From: Pyrocephalus nanus
Lineage: Eukaryota > Chordata > Aves > Passeriformes > Tyrannidae
Assembly: GCA_038380795.1 (NCBI GenBank)
Contig: CM076259.1
Coordinates: 73,528,200 to 73,592,199 of the forward strand
Direction of reading: 5' to 3'
Length of the DNA stretch: 64,000 bases
Within the stretch, counting starts at the first letter, position 1. Each line of letters opens with the position of its first letter. Of this stretch, positions 12,701 to 25,000 are shown in pieces. A program made the translations under genes and the position numbers. The notes below the pieces were generated by a model, which was given only the letters and a program-made list of their open reading frames with translations, was not told where the DNA came from and did not search any database.

Positions 12701-14160
12701 TAGGAATAAAAAGCAAAGAAGTACTAAGCACAACAAATAAATAGTGCATAGGTCTTCTCCACTTGATACATAATAATCACTATGGTACTGACACGTATTG
12801 CACACTCTCTGTATTCATTAGACAGATAAACATTTTAATTAGGGGGGGTAATAAACTTTTGACTTGTTTTGTTTTATTTCCACACCACAAAACATTTTAA
12901 ATGGCTACAGATGCATTATAAAATATGTGTTAAATTATATCCATTCCAATAAAACTTTTAAATATTATTCTCTCCTTTTTTAAAAAACATGGGGGGGGTT
13001 GTTTGTTTGTTTTTTACACAGTGCACCTAACTATCTCTGACAGATTCTCCCCTGACTCTTCCAGATGGAAACTAGAAGACATTCCATAAGCAGCAGCATT
13101 TGTTTGTTTAAGTTAGACTTCAGTTAATTTAAAAATAAAAATTGAAAAATTCTAGGTGTGTAGGTTATAAAAATGTGATGAGGTAAACCGCACAGAATCA
13201 AGCAGTAACTAAAGCATTATAATCTTATATGTAACTGGTGATTCACAGATTAAATTATTGTAAATTAAATAATTAAAATCTGTCATTTTGCATTTCATAT
13301 ACTGAATATCAAGTAATCATTCACAATATATTCAAGTCAATTTGCACTTAGATAGCTTTGTGGTTTGGTTTTTACAATGAGAAAAGGCAGTAAAATTTAT
13401 TTATTGCAAAAAAATTCTTAGCATAACAGAAGGAAAAAAACTGATGTATGGAAATTAAACAAGAAGAAACAAAAAATTCAAAAGAAAGTTGAAACATTCC
13501 AAAACTGATAATAAAATGGTGCTTATTTCCAATATTAAGATTGTACTGACTAAAAAAAGTCTCAGAGAAAGATTGTTTTCCTCCTGTGGCACACTGTTAT
13601 TAACTTTTAATTATTCTACACAGTGCAGTGAAAGAAGGCAGCCTATTGTATTTACAGATCAAGATAAGTCTTCAGGCCAAATACACTTTCTTTTTGCTTT
13701 GTGTTCTTCTACTGCAAGGCTCACAAAATACTTCAAGATTAGTTGATAATGCCTGAGATTCATTTCAGTTATATTTACTTCAGTAGAATTCACCATGAAA
13801 CAATATCCTTGAAGGTGTCTGTTGCAGAAACTTGAAATCTCATTTTCATTCTAAATGCCTAGCTTGAAGAAGCTAAGTCAGTGTGGTATTTTTGAAGACG
13901 TTCTTTCCTTTTTTTTTTTCTTTACTTAAAAATAGAAAGTTTTATTTTATATATATGTATATATATTCTTCTAATAATTGAAACTATTTTAATAGTTGTC
14001 CAAGTGTAAATTCCTTTTCCCCGAGCATTGCCCAAATTATTGTTGAGAAAAGAGAAAAAGTGAAAATGCCATGTGTTAACTCTACACCATGGATTGGGAG
14101 TGAACTGTCAGCAATATTTTCACTTTCCTCTTAAAATCTGTGATTTGATTTATGACTATG

Positions 14161-14397
14161 TGTGCTGGTTTAAAGGTAAACTGGCAGGAGACATGAACCT
14201 AACTCAAGAGAGATTACAATGATCCATGATTTTAGATAAGTGAATGTACATCAGAGAGAATGTTCAACTATAAGCCAAATAAACTCTGGGTAAGGGGAAT
14301 TATTTACCATTTTTCCCTTTTACTTTCCTTTTCCCCAAAATATTTAAATTTTCTTTTCCACAGATAAAATAAACTGATTAGCTACCAGGTTATCACA
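14161..14397 (+). mobile_element. Possible LTR fragment
   Basis: The segment starts TGTGCTGGTTTAAAGG and ends TTATCACA, giving TG...CA termini and a length near 237 bp. It is followed by unrelated DNA. The opening resembles bird ERV LTRs as I remember them, and an AATAAA lies near its end. I see no target-site duplication. It could instead be an unrelated AT-rich stretch. Confidence 0.3.
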
Positions 14398-16519
14398 CGC
14401 TTCTGGCATTTCCTTTTTTCTTCTTGATTTTTTTTCTCTCTCATTTCTACTTTTTATGATGTTTCTGAGGCTATTTACTTAAATTTTTTGCTTGCTATTT
14501 TCTCAATGAAATGATGCATTATAGAGAATCTACATATTTACATATATTAGACTAAGAAAGATATGGTATGATTAATTTATTATGGAATAATGCTCAAACT
14601 GGGTATTAGAGAATCTGCAGACATCATTTTCTACACCACAAGAGGATTTTAGCCTAGCACTTGCACAACACAGATGCCTCATAATATTTGAGTCATTAGA
14701 TGGATTGTCAAGATTGCATCTCGACACAGTCTACCACTTGTATTACCATGATTAGCACGCAAATTTCCTTCCCCATAACCTGTAGTCACTGCAAATTTTC
14801 TTAATCTTCCTAAAGATGCATCAGTTGATTCCTTTGTTCACTGGAATTTCAAATGAATTAATGAATTCCCTGGATGAGAAAGAAGATACGACCTGTTGCT
14901 GATATTTTTTAGGATTTACACAGGAACAGGAGCCCGACAGTTGTAACTTGTAAAAGAATAAAAGAATCACTTAGGTTGGGAAAGACCTCTGAGATCATTC
15001 AGTCCAATCTATGACCAAACATCATCTGGTCAATTAGACCATGGCACTAAGTGCCATGCTCAGATTTTTCTGCCCTCAAGATGAACTCTAAGGAAAGGTA
15101 TGGAGGAAGGGCCTGACAGCAACAATTAAATTATATTTACATTAAAAATTGAGATAATGTTTATATAACTTCACAGCACCAAACAAAATGTATTTGGTGC
15201 ACTTATTTTGATGCATACATATGATTACGTACTAGCACCATTCTTTATACGATGTGTTATTTAAACAGTTATTTCTACAGAGCAGTGATTTGTCATCTTC
15301 AATATTGTAAAATGAAGCATTTAATCATTCTGTGCCATAGGCAAAGTAAATGGGGAGTTATCATGAGGAGTGGTATTGCTGCTTCAGTGAGAGAATACCA
15401 AAAGTAGTTATTTACTTATTGTGTAAATTGAGATCATTATACAACACAACTGCTGGGGCAAAATCTCCATAGACTATAGAAATCAAATAGATAACACAAA
15501 TGTTCTAATGCCACATTTGATCACCGCAGATGCAAATATCAAGACTGTTATCTAATAAAGTATGATTTAACCTGATTCTGTATTATGTGAATTTAATTTC
15601 TCCCACTTTTCTGTTTCATGTAAAACTTTCAGATTTATATGAAACAATTTATTATCTGGTAGGGAATTTATTTCTGTCAAATAATTTAAAAAAATGTTGG
15701 AGTTCACAAAAAACTGCACTCTAGAGGGGAATAGAAAACGGTGAAGACTTCAAAAATACTTTCTGATAGTTATCATAAAACTTATCATCATTATAAATGC
15801 ACACAGTGTGCTAAAAAGAAATGTAATTTCTTACAAAATTCCCATAATATAAATTTGTGCCAGAGTAGAGTATACACTATTTTAAATTCTGTGAGCTTTT
15901 TGTGTACTTCACATACTCTAAGGGTTTGATCACCCTGTTTAGCATGAGAAGAGCTGTGCTATTTTGAATGAAAAAGAATCAGCACTTGAATGACTAGAAT
16001 TTTTTGGGACTATTCCCCCAGCTAATACCCTTTGGAATCAATATTTACTTTATAATTTAGTCCATGAGTTGGCTATAACCATTAGGTTTCCCCATTGCTA
16101 CTACCTTCTGACAGGAATCAATTAAATATATTATTTACTAAAATTTATCTGGAAAAAATGTTGTAACATCATGACATATTTTCTCCTGCTAGGATGGCAA
16201 TTTTAGGGTCTTTTTCTTTTTTTTGTTCCTTTTTTTCTCCAATTTCCTCTCTCAATGTAAATGGATGCACTGTAATACTACAGAAAGGATGGGCTGCTTT
16301 GTTCAGTTATAGGCTAATTTTTTTTTTTTCTCAAAAGACTAACTTAATTTTATCAAGTTATATAATTTACACAGAGTTTTGCTATTAACAGGACATGAAT
16401 CAAATGCCACTCTTTTTGATGTTTAATCTTTGCTAGCATGCAGTCCAAACGAGGAGGTGGGACCGTTATTTTTACGGCATATAAAAGAATTGGTACTTTC
16501 TTTTATCTATATTATCTCT
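14398..16519. other. AT-rich DNA with one CR1 tail
   Basis: Apart from the CR1 tail at 14957-15065, nothing is recognised. Short open frames at 15741-15929 and 16194-16388 look like chance. Confidence 0.5.
14957..15065 (-). mobile_element. CR1 LINE 3'-end fragment
   Basis: The reverse strand carries the CR1 3' UTR signature: a block equivalent to GGACTGAATGATCTCAGAGGTC, then CCCAACCTAAGTGATTCTTT. It also contains the GGCACTTAGTGCCATGG stretch found near the end of the intact copies. Only about 110 bp remains and the octamer has decayed. Confidence 0.85.
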
Positions 16520-17036
16520 GTAGTTTCCAGTAAAGATTTACAAGATCCAATGTGACCTCTCCACTTATATCCTCCTTCCATCTTTTGGCCCCTGCTCCTG
16601 CCTGTGACTCCGTCTCCTCCCACTTCAACACCATGACTTCTTGAGCCCTGCTGCCCTTTCTCCTGTTTCTTCTCCTAACAATATAATCATACTGTAATAT
16701 CCAACAGCTTCTGAAAGTCAACACTTCAGTCCTACTTCTTTTCTGTATCACTTCTTCCCTTCATCAGTGAACTCCTTGAACTTATAGATTATAGCAATTG
16801 CCTCAAGTTCCTTTCCTCTCAATCCAGCATAGATCTCCTCTAATTTGACTCTTATTGTGCACCAAGGATATGTTAACATCAAGGCCTACAATGACCTTTC
16901 CATGTCAAGTCTCAGGGCCTTTGCTCCATACTTGAACTCTGCTGTTTTTATCATGACTGATCATACATCCTTTTTCAAAATCATGCCTTGCCTTTGCAAC
17001 TCTGTCCTCTCCTCACCCCTTAACTACTCTGACTAG
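16520..17036 (+). mobile_element. Possible ancient L2/L3-like LINE fragment
   Basis: This CT-rich block differs in composition from its flanks. The part from about 16850 to 16960 resembles the RT segment of old vertebrate L2/L3 (CR1-clade) LINEs, where a run like VTNDLLMAKSxGLYSILILLDLSAAFDTVDH is expected. Here the DNA equivalents of NDL.MSS..G (near 16890-16920), SA.F (near 16940) and TDH (near 16957) are visible but the frame is broken. The resemblance is from memory and imperfect. A pyrimidine-rich unique sequence is the alternative. Confidence 0.35.
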
Positions 17037-19383
17037 AACATGTAACATATGGGCCACAAGTGGGAAAGAAAGGAAATTTTACTAGACTTCTAAAGCTCTG
17101 TCAAATAAAAATATTGATCTTTTCTGAAACAGACCTTGTCATATTGCATTGTGAATTTTTTAATGTAAGCAACAAAGGCCTGATTATCCATGGTTTCTAT
17201 AGTTCTGTCATCTTCAGAAATTTTCTATTCCACTTCTCTTTTTGTATGATATTTCACGTTGTGTAGGAATGGTAAAGGCAGCCAGCAACATACTACCACA
17301 TTGTTCAGGAGTTCTGGAGATTTTGTTATATGTACAAATAGCCCTAAGTACCATCTTATGAGATAATATAGCAGTATTACACTATCATAATATTTATATC
17401 AGGCTCCCAAAGAAAACTGAATTGAACGTGCACATGAAAAAAACCCCACAAAGTTCCTTGTAGCTAAGTAAATATGTATATAAAGCCCCTAGCCCATAAC
17501 AAGTTCATAATTTGGGCCTGGATGATCAGTGATGTCCTATAACTTCAGTTTTTTAATTTATTAGTCATAGCTTATCCCCAGTTTTGAACTCTCTGACTGT
17601 TGTCATAAACATCTATAAGTATTCTAGGATGCTGTCAAGACAGTTCAAGTTTGTCTCAAATTAAAAGTCAGAAATAGTGGGGGATCAGGTTTCAAATATT
17701 TTCCCAACACTACTTCAGTACTTCTTTGGCATGTTGAACATTATCAAGCTGCAGTTAGAAAGATAATATGACACTTAAAAAAGAAGAAAACTTTATTTGA
17801 GGTAATTATTTTGCCTATAATCCAGGAAACACATTTAGGGCTCTGTCTGAACAAATAAAACTGGACTTATATTTTGTACCCTGGAAGAGAAGTCTTACTT
17901 ATGCCCCTGAACAAAATGGATTAATTCTAATTATTATGTAGGCCTATTTAACAACTTACATAAAAGTTATGAAGAGAAACAAAATTCAGCTGCCAAAAAC
18001 ACATGGACTAGTGTTTTAAAGATTTGCGGTATTTATTCTCGTAATCAACATTTTCACTTACAAAAATCACAAAGTGGCCTTATAGTCTAATAAGTAAGAT
18101 ATTTAGCATCAATATTGTTTGAACTCTGATTTGAAGTGGTATGATTATATAATATGTCATTAAATGAAATAGAAGGAGAAAGAAGGGAGAATGGCACAGG
18201 AAGTCAGATGACAAATAAAATACAATATCTGACAAAATTTTTTTTGCACAGTAGAAATGAGTCTTATTTTTAGTTTAAAGTGTTTAGTAAGTATCACTTT
18301 CCCACTTATGCTGTGAGAAATATTGTCAAAACACTAATGCTTATCAGTAATTGCCATAACACAGAATAAACACAAGAATAAAAAATAGAAATAGCATAAA
18401 GCCACATCCTTCCTGACTCCTATTTGTACCTCTTTTGTCCCTAGTTTTGCAAATATAAACAAATACTCTTATTCTTGGCAACTGTGTCAGCCTCTTTTCC
18501 ACTCTTCTTCTATGTTTTTGTCTACAGCACTCCCTAAATTGTATTCTTTCCCTTCTACTACCAGGAGCTGATCTACCTATCCTGTTGGCTGCACAAAGGG
18601 ATAAAAGACTGTATAACAAAACACTTAGTGGGAAAGAAATGCCAGTTTAAAAAAAAAAAAAAAAGTGGGGTGGGGTGCTGCTTTTTTTGTCCTTAGAAAT
18701 GCTCTGTCCCATGATAGGTAGGCTAGGAACTCTGGATGCATATCATGACTGTTAAACTGTAACAATATCAGAAGGAGCCAACTAAAAGCAGTTCTAGTTT
18801 TATTTATTGGTTCACAGAGTTCAACACAGCACTGCAAAATATAAAATAGTAAACACTGATTCCCTTAAATGAATATAACTTTCATAACAAGGTTAAAAAT
18901 AGAGACATCATAAGGATAAAGATGATGCCTGAACAATGTTTTAACTCCACATTACTGAAATATAGTAATGCAGAAGAAATAGAAAGCATAAATTAAAAAA
19001 AATTGGCCCTGTTTCAGCTCTTCAAAGGACTATGTAGCACATCTTAACATATTTTGTTTGTTTCATTACTCTTTACTACTTTGTAGTAAAGTGGTAGATT
19101 TTATTCAAGCTCACCTCAGACAACAGCCACTTGAAATTCCGATTTGTTTTGATACTAATGAGCTAAACAGTGCTAGGGACATTCATCTGACTCAGATGTT
19201 AAATGGTAAGGTGTAGCCATAACTGCACAGTTAAATGTATTATCCTTTGGGACAGAATAGCTGCAGTCAGGATTTTTGCTTCTGGGCTCTTCTAACTCCT
19301 CAGCTGTACCCCAGGAATTATTAAAAACAGTAAACTGTCCAGGAACAAAATCATCCCTTAAATACTAACAATTTAACTGCATA
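17037..19383. other. AT-rich DNA without recognised features
   Basis: No repeat family or exon was recognised. A 16-base A run lies near 18649-18664. Frames at 18344-18619 and 18625-18837 (-) show no domain or family resemblance. Confidence 0.5.
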
Positions 19384-19505
19384 GACAGAATCACAAAATC
19401 ACATCATTTGACAAGTTGGAAAGGACCCACAAGGATCATCGAGTCCAACTCCTGGCCCTGCACAGGATCCTCTCCAAGAATCACACCATGTGCCTGAGGG
19501 TACAA
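19384..19505 (-). mobile_element. CR1 LINE 3'-end fragment, second subfamily
   Basis: On the reverse strand this is a CR1 tail of the type reading GGGCCAGGAGTTGGACTCGATGATCC..GTGGGTCC, followed by decayed octamers. The same tail type ends the copy at 61255-61724, so the two belong to one subfamily distinct from the 7.6/33-kb group. The element is truncated to about 120 bp. Confidence 0.88.
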
Positions 19506-20387
19506 TTGTATTCTACTGCCTCATAGTACTTGTCACTATAACTGAAAACCACCCATCACCCTCCAACCTTAATGGCTAACTCCATTAACCTGATGAACAA
19601 AGAAATGCATTTCAGTGTTGATCACTGAGCCTCGGGATGTTTTGATGCAGTTGGAGACTGAAGCTTAGCAGCTGTACTGACTGTACTTCCCTGGCTGGCA
19701 GATTCTGAAATGTTTGCATGTTTATTTTTTTTTTTGTCAGCTCTCAACAACTTTCCTTTTGTTTGTAACCTCTTGTGGTAGTTGCAAACATTCTGGAACC
19801 TGGCAGAGCCTTGAGACATATTTAGCTTGATGTGGCTCTTCATTTGCATATAAATTTATTTCCCTTTCATATATCTTACAGTCAAATACAGAATACATTT
19901 CAGGACATTAACTTTTGATCCTCTTGTCAGATAGTAGTAGAAATAAGACCAGCACAAAAATCCCCATGGTTAAACAACAATGAGGAAAACTGGATTATTT
20001 GTCACAGTCTTATTCTTGTTATGTTGCTGTGAATAATCAGTTATGTCTTTTAAGGGGCAATGTACAATAGACTAAAAAATCAAAGTTGTTTTGTTTTTTT
20101 CATAGAAAAACAATTTTGAACCTTCAAATGCTGTATGTCATGGACTGCTAGTGAAACAGATAGAGAATGACACAACAGCAATAAAGAAAGCAAAGTTCTA
20201 TGATGTGAAAGATTGCTTGGAACAATTATAATTACAGTTTGAATTAAAATTTAATTTGTATGAACTACTGTCATTTTTTTTAAAGAACAAAATTTGTATA
20301 AATATTCTACTTCAGTTTTTCCAGAAAGAGTACGAGTGTTCCCTGTTTTTTTTTTTCCCATAGATATCTGCTCTATTTCCCCTAATG
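19506..20387. other. Unassigned DNA
   Basis: No repeat was recognised. A 75-codon open frame on the reverse strand (19622-19849) is Lys/Ser/Gln-rich with a balanced composition, but it has no motif I can name and no splice context I can support. Confidence 0.45.
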
Positions 20388-21700
20388 GATGAATTCATAG
20401 AAGAATAGAACATTTCAATTGGAAGTTCAAACAATGATTTTTTTGTCTAACTGTCTAACTGTCACTTAAAGGTCAGACACAAGTTAAAAAGTTGTTGAGG
20501 GTGATGTCCAAATGGGTCTTATACACTGACAAGATTGAGGCATCGAACACTTCTCTAGGAAAAGTGTTACAGTGTCTGACCACCCTCTTAGTGAAGAAAA
20601 GAATGTCCAGTCTGAAACTCCCCAGTGCAGCTCTGAACCATTCCCACACATACTGTCACTGGATCCCAGGTAGAAGAGATCAGCACTTCTCTCGGCACTT
20701 CCCCTCCTCAGGAAGCTGTAGAGAGTAATGAGGTCACCCCTCAGCCTTTTTTCTCCAAACTAGACAAGCCCAAAGTCCTCAGCCACTCTTTATAGGACAT
20801 TCCTTTCAGCCCCTCCACCAGTTTTGTTGCCCTACCCTGGACACATTTAAGGACTTAAATGGCAATGCCCCAGATTGCACACAGTACTTGAAAAGAGGCT
20901 ACACTGCTGCTGAATATAGCAGGATAATCACCTCCTTTGATCATCTGGTGATGCTGTGTTTGATGAACCCTAGGATGGGGTTTGCTCTCCTGGTTGTTAG
21001 GACACACTGTTGACTCCTATTGAACCTCCTGCCAACCTCCAGCCCCCTTTCTGATTTCCAGAATCTGATTTCCAGAGGGCTGATTTCCAGCCACTCCTCT
21101 CCCAATTTATACTTGTGTCTGGTGTTAATCCATCCTAGGTACAGAATATGACATTTGGACTTACCATTGCCCATTGTTCCTTTCAGTCAGTTCTTTACCC
21201 AGTACATTTCAACTACAATACCCAGGGCCTCATACCTACTTGGTAAGAGAGAGTAAGGAGAGGTTTCTCTTATCACTCTGTGCTGTAAACTTCTTGCACC
21301 CCTCCTTATCCCTTGGGACACGGTCTTCCTCCTGGCATAAAAGACCAGATCCTGACACTGTCACCTAATACATGCATACGGAGTTGGCTTACATGCATTG
21401 GAGATAGCAGAGTGGAGCTCCACTGATCAATCACCCTCTAGGACTCTCAAATACTGCTCAGTTTGCCTACTTCCTCCTGCAGCTCAGCCATCAAGCAGAA
21501 CAGTTCATCAGTCTGATCACACCTACCACAGGCTTGCTTGCATCTCTCGAAATATGCCCTCACGCATCCCACAGCTACAAACCTGGGTGGTCAGATGCTT
21601 GAAGAGGAGCTGAATCTGTGTGGCTGCATTGGTTCTCCATGGTGCTAGAAGCTCAGGAGAAGCAGAAACCCCTGCTTTTTGCCAGGCAGAGAGCATATTG
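20388..21700 (-). mobile_element. CR1 LINE with large internal deletion
   Basis: Read on the reverse strand, the element begins with ORF1 and ends in a decayed CR1 tail near 20388. An ATG in good Kozak context (CACCATGG, ATG at 21640-21638) opens ORF1. It is followed by a C-x2-C-like start and a coiled-coil stretch (CLMAELQEEVGKLSSI near 21450-21490), then part of the ORF1 esterase region (about 21290-21360). Near 21174 the sequence jumps to the end of the RT (KSKCHILYLG.., LGEEWLEISPLE, then SQQCVLTTRRANPILGFI). The endonuclease and most of the RT are missing, roughly 2.5 kb by comparison with the 33-kb copy. Possible 5' UTR continues to about 21990. Confidence 0.85.
20941..21174 (-). pseudogene. 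CR1 ORF2 fragment after internal deletion
   Basis: A 77-codon frame resembles the segment after the RT catalytic box in CR1 ORF2: KSKCHILYLG corresponds to [19 protein letters not shown] to LGTEWLESS, and NRSQQCVLTTRRANPILGFI to [20 protein letters not shown]. It is more diverged than the 7.6-kb copy, pointing to an older insertion. The frame is closed upstream by the deletion junction. Confidence 0.8.
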
Positions 21701-22002
21701 TTTTCTCACTGAGTAATATACAATGGCTTCCATCGCAATCAGCTCAGCTGATTGCTTTAGCCTCTTTGCAGCTCACTTGCTTCTGGGTGCAGGCTCTGTC
21801 TCTTGCTGTCTCATCCAGTATGCTCAGGGAACACCCCATTCAGACAAAGCCCTACTTGACAACTTACATCTTTGGCATATCCTTCTGCTCGTGCTCCTCG
21901 CACGGCTCCAGCATTTGCAGCAATCAGCAATTCGTTCTGATTGAAAAGCTTCTACACAGAACAGTAGAAACCAGAACACTGGTTTTATGTATTAGATCAT
22001 AA
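21701..22002 (-). other. Possible CR1 5' UTR
   Basis: GC-richer sequence immediately upstream (reverse strand) of the ORF1 start of the 20388-21700 CR1. CR1 5' UTRs are GC-rich, so this may be its leader, but there is no second copy in the window to compare with. The overlapping open frames at 21679-22002 (+) are not credible genes. Confidence 0.35.
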
Positions 22003-25000
22003 ATTCTTATGATATTTAAAACATGGAAAAACCCTATGTAAAGAGAAGCCTCTTTAATTTTTTTTCTCCGATTTACAGCAAGATTCACTATGAAACGTAC
22101 CCAGAATTCATTGTTTTAGTGCAATAATTTAATCTAAATCTGAACTATTTCTAATTAAAATCCCAGTCCTGACAAAATATATACCTGTGCATCACTTTAG
22201 TAGTACTTATGGGTAAAGGCACTAGAGAGACTTTTTGCAGTACTACTTTAACAAATTTTAATCAACTGTTTGTTGAGGTTGATAGTTAAGCCTTCTACAT
22301 TGTATAGCATTTCTTATAGCATAAGAGACAATATATTGCTTGGGTTAATTCCTGTCTGAAGACATGTATTTGCTGGCTTTCCTTGTATTACTGAGTATCT
22401 AGCATCTGTCAAGTACAGTAAACAAAAAGGCTTTCGATCAACCTGGCTTTACTTGGAAAGGACAAATGAAAGCATGATTTACGTTAGTAAACACTTTTTA
22501 ATTAACTTCAGTTATACTGATTTGGTTTTGTTTTGTTTTGCTGCAGTCAAAGACTAAGTATATTGGATGCTAGAGCTGATAAAAGAGGTTATTTAGTAAA
22601 AAGAAGCTATGAAGTGTGAAAAAAGGGGTTATGCTAATTCAATTAATTAAAACCAGAATGTAAGCACACATTTTAAAACATGACCAAATTATGTTGGCAG
22701 TAGATTCATTCAGAATTTTGAATCATATATATCCAGCAAAAGTCAGGAACTACAAAGAAATATATATATATAGAGAACAACAGGTGCAGTCACAGGTGCC
22801 ATTTCAGCATTTATGAAAAAAATCAAGTCATGAAGGTTTCAACAATAAAGTTATTTGCACATTCAATTTTTTTTTTGTTATAGTAAGTTGTGATACAAAC
22901 CACAGAAAATCGATTAAGTTCAGGTGAAGCAAAGAAAGCAGTGGAATGAGCTGCTAGTAAAGTCTTTTGACCAAATACTGAAAAAACCCCCCCCGAATTA
23001 TAAATTTAGGATAACAAGAGGCACTAGCATAAACAGTTGAACCAAACAAATAATTAAAAATAATGTAAATAAATAATCTTGATAAATAATGGTAAATAAA
23101 ACTTTTGTAGGTTGTATGCTTTGTGGTCAAAACTCAAAAGATTTTCAGAAAACTCTTCTATAATGTCACTACATTTTAGTATACGAACAACTATGATTAC
23201 TTTTCTGTCTTAATGAAACAGGATCTCTGAGTGGATTTATCTGTAAGTACACAAGTAGAATAAGTATCCAGTTGCAAAAAGTTATTAAATCTAATTTCAG
23301 CTAACAAAACTAAACAAGAGTATTTGAAATTTATGCTGGAAAGAAGCAAATATAGAAACAAAGAGCCAAACAAGAAAACATGCAAATTCAACCATCAGAA
23401 AAGTAAGGCTATGAAGCACTTTCCTAAATAGTGTGGTGAATGTGTACTACTTCATCCACTTTAGGATTTCACTTGTGGAGATAATGAATAGGCACCCTGG
23501 TACTGTTGATTTTGCCAGCAAGTAAATAATTTTATTATTACATTCCTTCCTAAGTGGATTTGGGCTTTATCTGTGGGGTTTTGTTTTAATTGAAAAAAAT
23601 ATATATTTTGTTAACACTGTAGATGTTCTGAACTTCCTTTCGAAACAATCCAAAAGACTAAGATCATGCACTGAAAGTTATGACAGTAAGGAAGAAAAGT
23701 GCAAGGTAGCATTGATAGATACATGCACCAATACTGAAGCCTGCAGTGCACCAAAATGTCAAACATCAAACTTTCATTTACATAAAGGCACTCAGTGGGG
23801 ATTACAGAGACTCTTCTGTTAATAATAAATATGATGCAAGATTCATCTATTATGGATTGATATTCATTTAAATTCCAGCTTTAATATGAACAACTCAATA
23901 ATATTAATTAATTCAGAATTACTAGAATTAATTAAAATATTCTGGTTAGAAGCTTACTTACCACATTTTTTAAAACTCTTCATGCTCTATCCAACCATCT
24001 GAAATATGCAACATTACTCCTTCAAGACAAGAGCGCATGATGAAAAATCTCTTGCATTAAATCCTGTCTGTGTCATAAGCCTCAAAAAAGAAGTGTTTCT
24101 TTATGAAAGTGCCTATTTGGGCTTAGAAGCTTATTATTCTACTTTTGGAGTTCTCCTCAGTAACTTAATTCTAATCAAACCTTGAAATCTCAGACATTAG
24201 TATTATTGGTGTTGGTCTTGCTGTTTTTATAAACTAAATTGTTCCTTGGTCAAGAAGAATTTAAAGTAATTTATTCAGTAATTGATTGTTTAAATAGAGT
24301 ATCCTAATTTTTCAAACTGTAACAGTTCTCAAAGAATGTATTAAGGCCATATGCCTTATATCTTAAAATTGCTTATCACTTAAAACTGGTGATGTTAAGA
24401 TTAGTTAGTTAAAAAAGTTTATTTCAAAAAATATTTTAGCGTTTTATTTTTTTATGTGTTAGCTGTGAGACCGTTCATCAGAATAATTAAAAAATTACTA
24501 TAACTTTGAGAAGCTATGTAGCTTACAGAAAACATTGAGAAGAAAAAAAAACAAACAAAAAAGAAAGAATTTTTAATGATGTACTCATTTAGTAAATATC
24601 GTTTAGCATGATATTTTGTGATAAGAAAGTGATTTGACCTTTTAGGATGGTGATGAAAAATTTAAATCCAGTTTGAATTCCCCACAAAGTCACCTATGAA
24701 GACAAGTTTTCACATCTTAAAGGTATTCCTAAGTTATTTTAGATAGCTTTTTATCCACACATCAGATTGATATTTTAAGATGGTGATATTAAGACTCTCC
24801 GTAACATTTGACCAGAAGTTTGTTATGCAAACAGCAAAATACTTGAAATGAGAAAGATTTTAATGTATCCAGGATCTAAGGAAACATTTATGATACATAA
24901 TTAAAATAGATTTTAAAGATTCGTGTCTGAGTAATGAATATGTGGGAATTATTTGGGTTTTGTGTCTTATCACTCTATTTTGTGATTGATATTAAGATCA

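Larger units (their letters stand above)
9213..14160. other. AT-rich DNA with simple A/T runs
   Basis: Long AT-rich stretch with A-runs (for example 10433-10450 and about 12113-12127), G8 runs near 12990 and TTTG-type low-complexity tracts. Apart from the two hairpins at 9711-9779 I recognise no repeat family or exon. The open frames (9948-10187, 10675-10911, 11803-11991, 13489-13746) are composition-driven and lack motifs. Confidence 0.5.

Noticed and set aside
16512..16751. 79-codon reverse-strand frame rich in Arg and Glu
   Set aside because: It is the complement of a CT-rich stretch better explained as a possible old LINE on the other strand.
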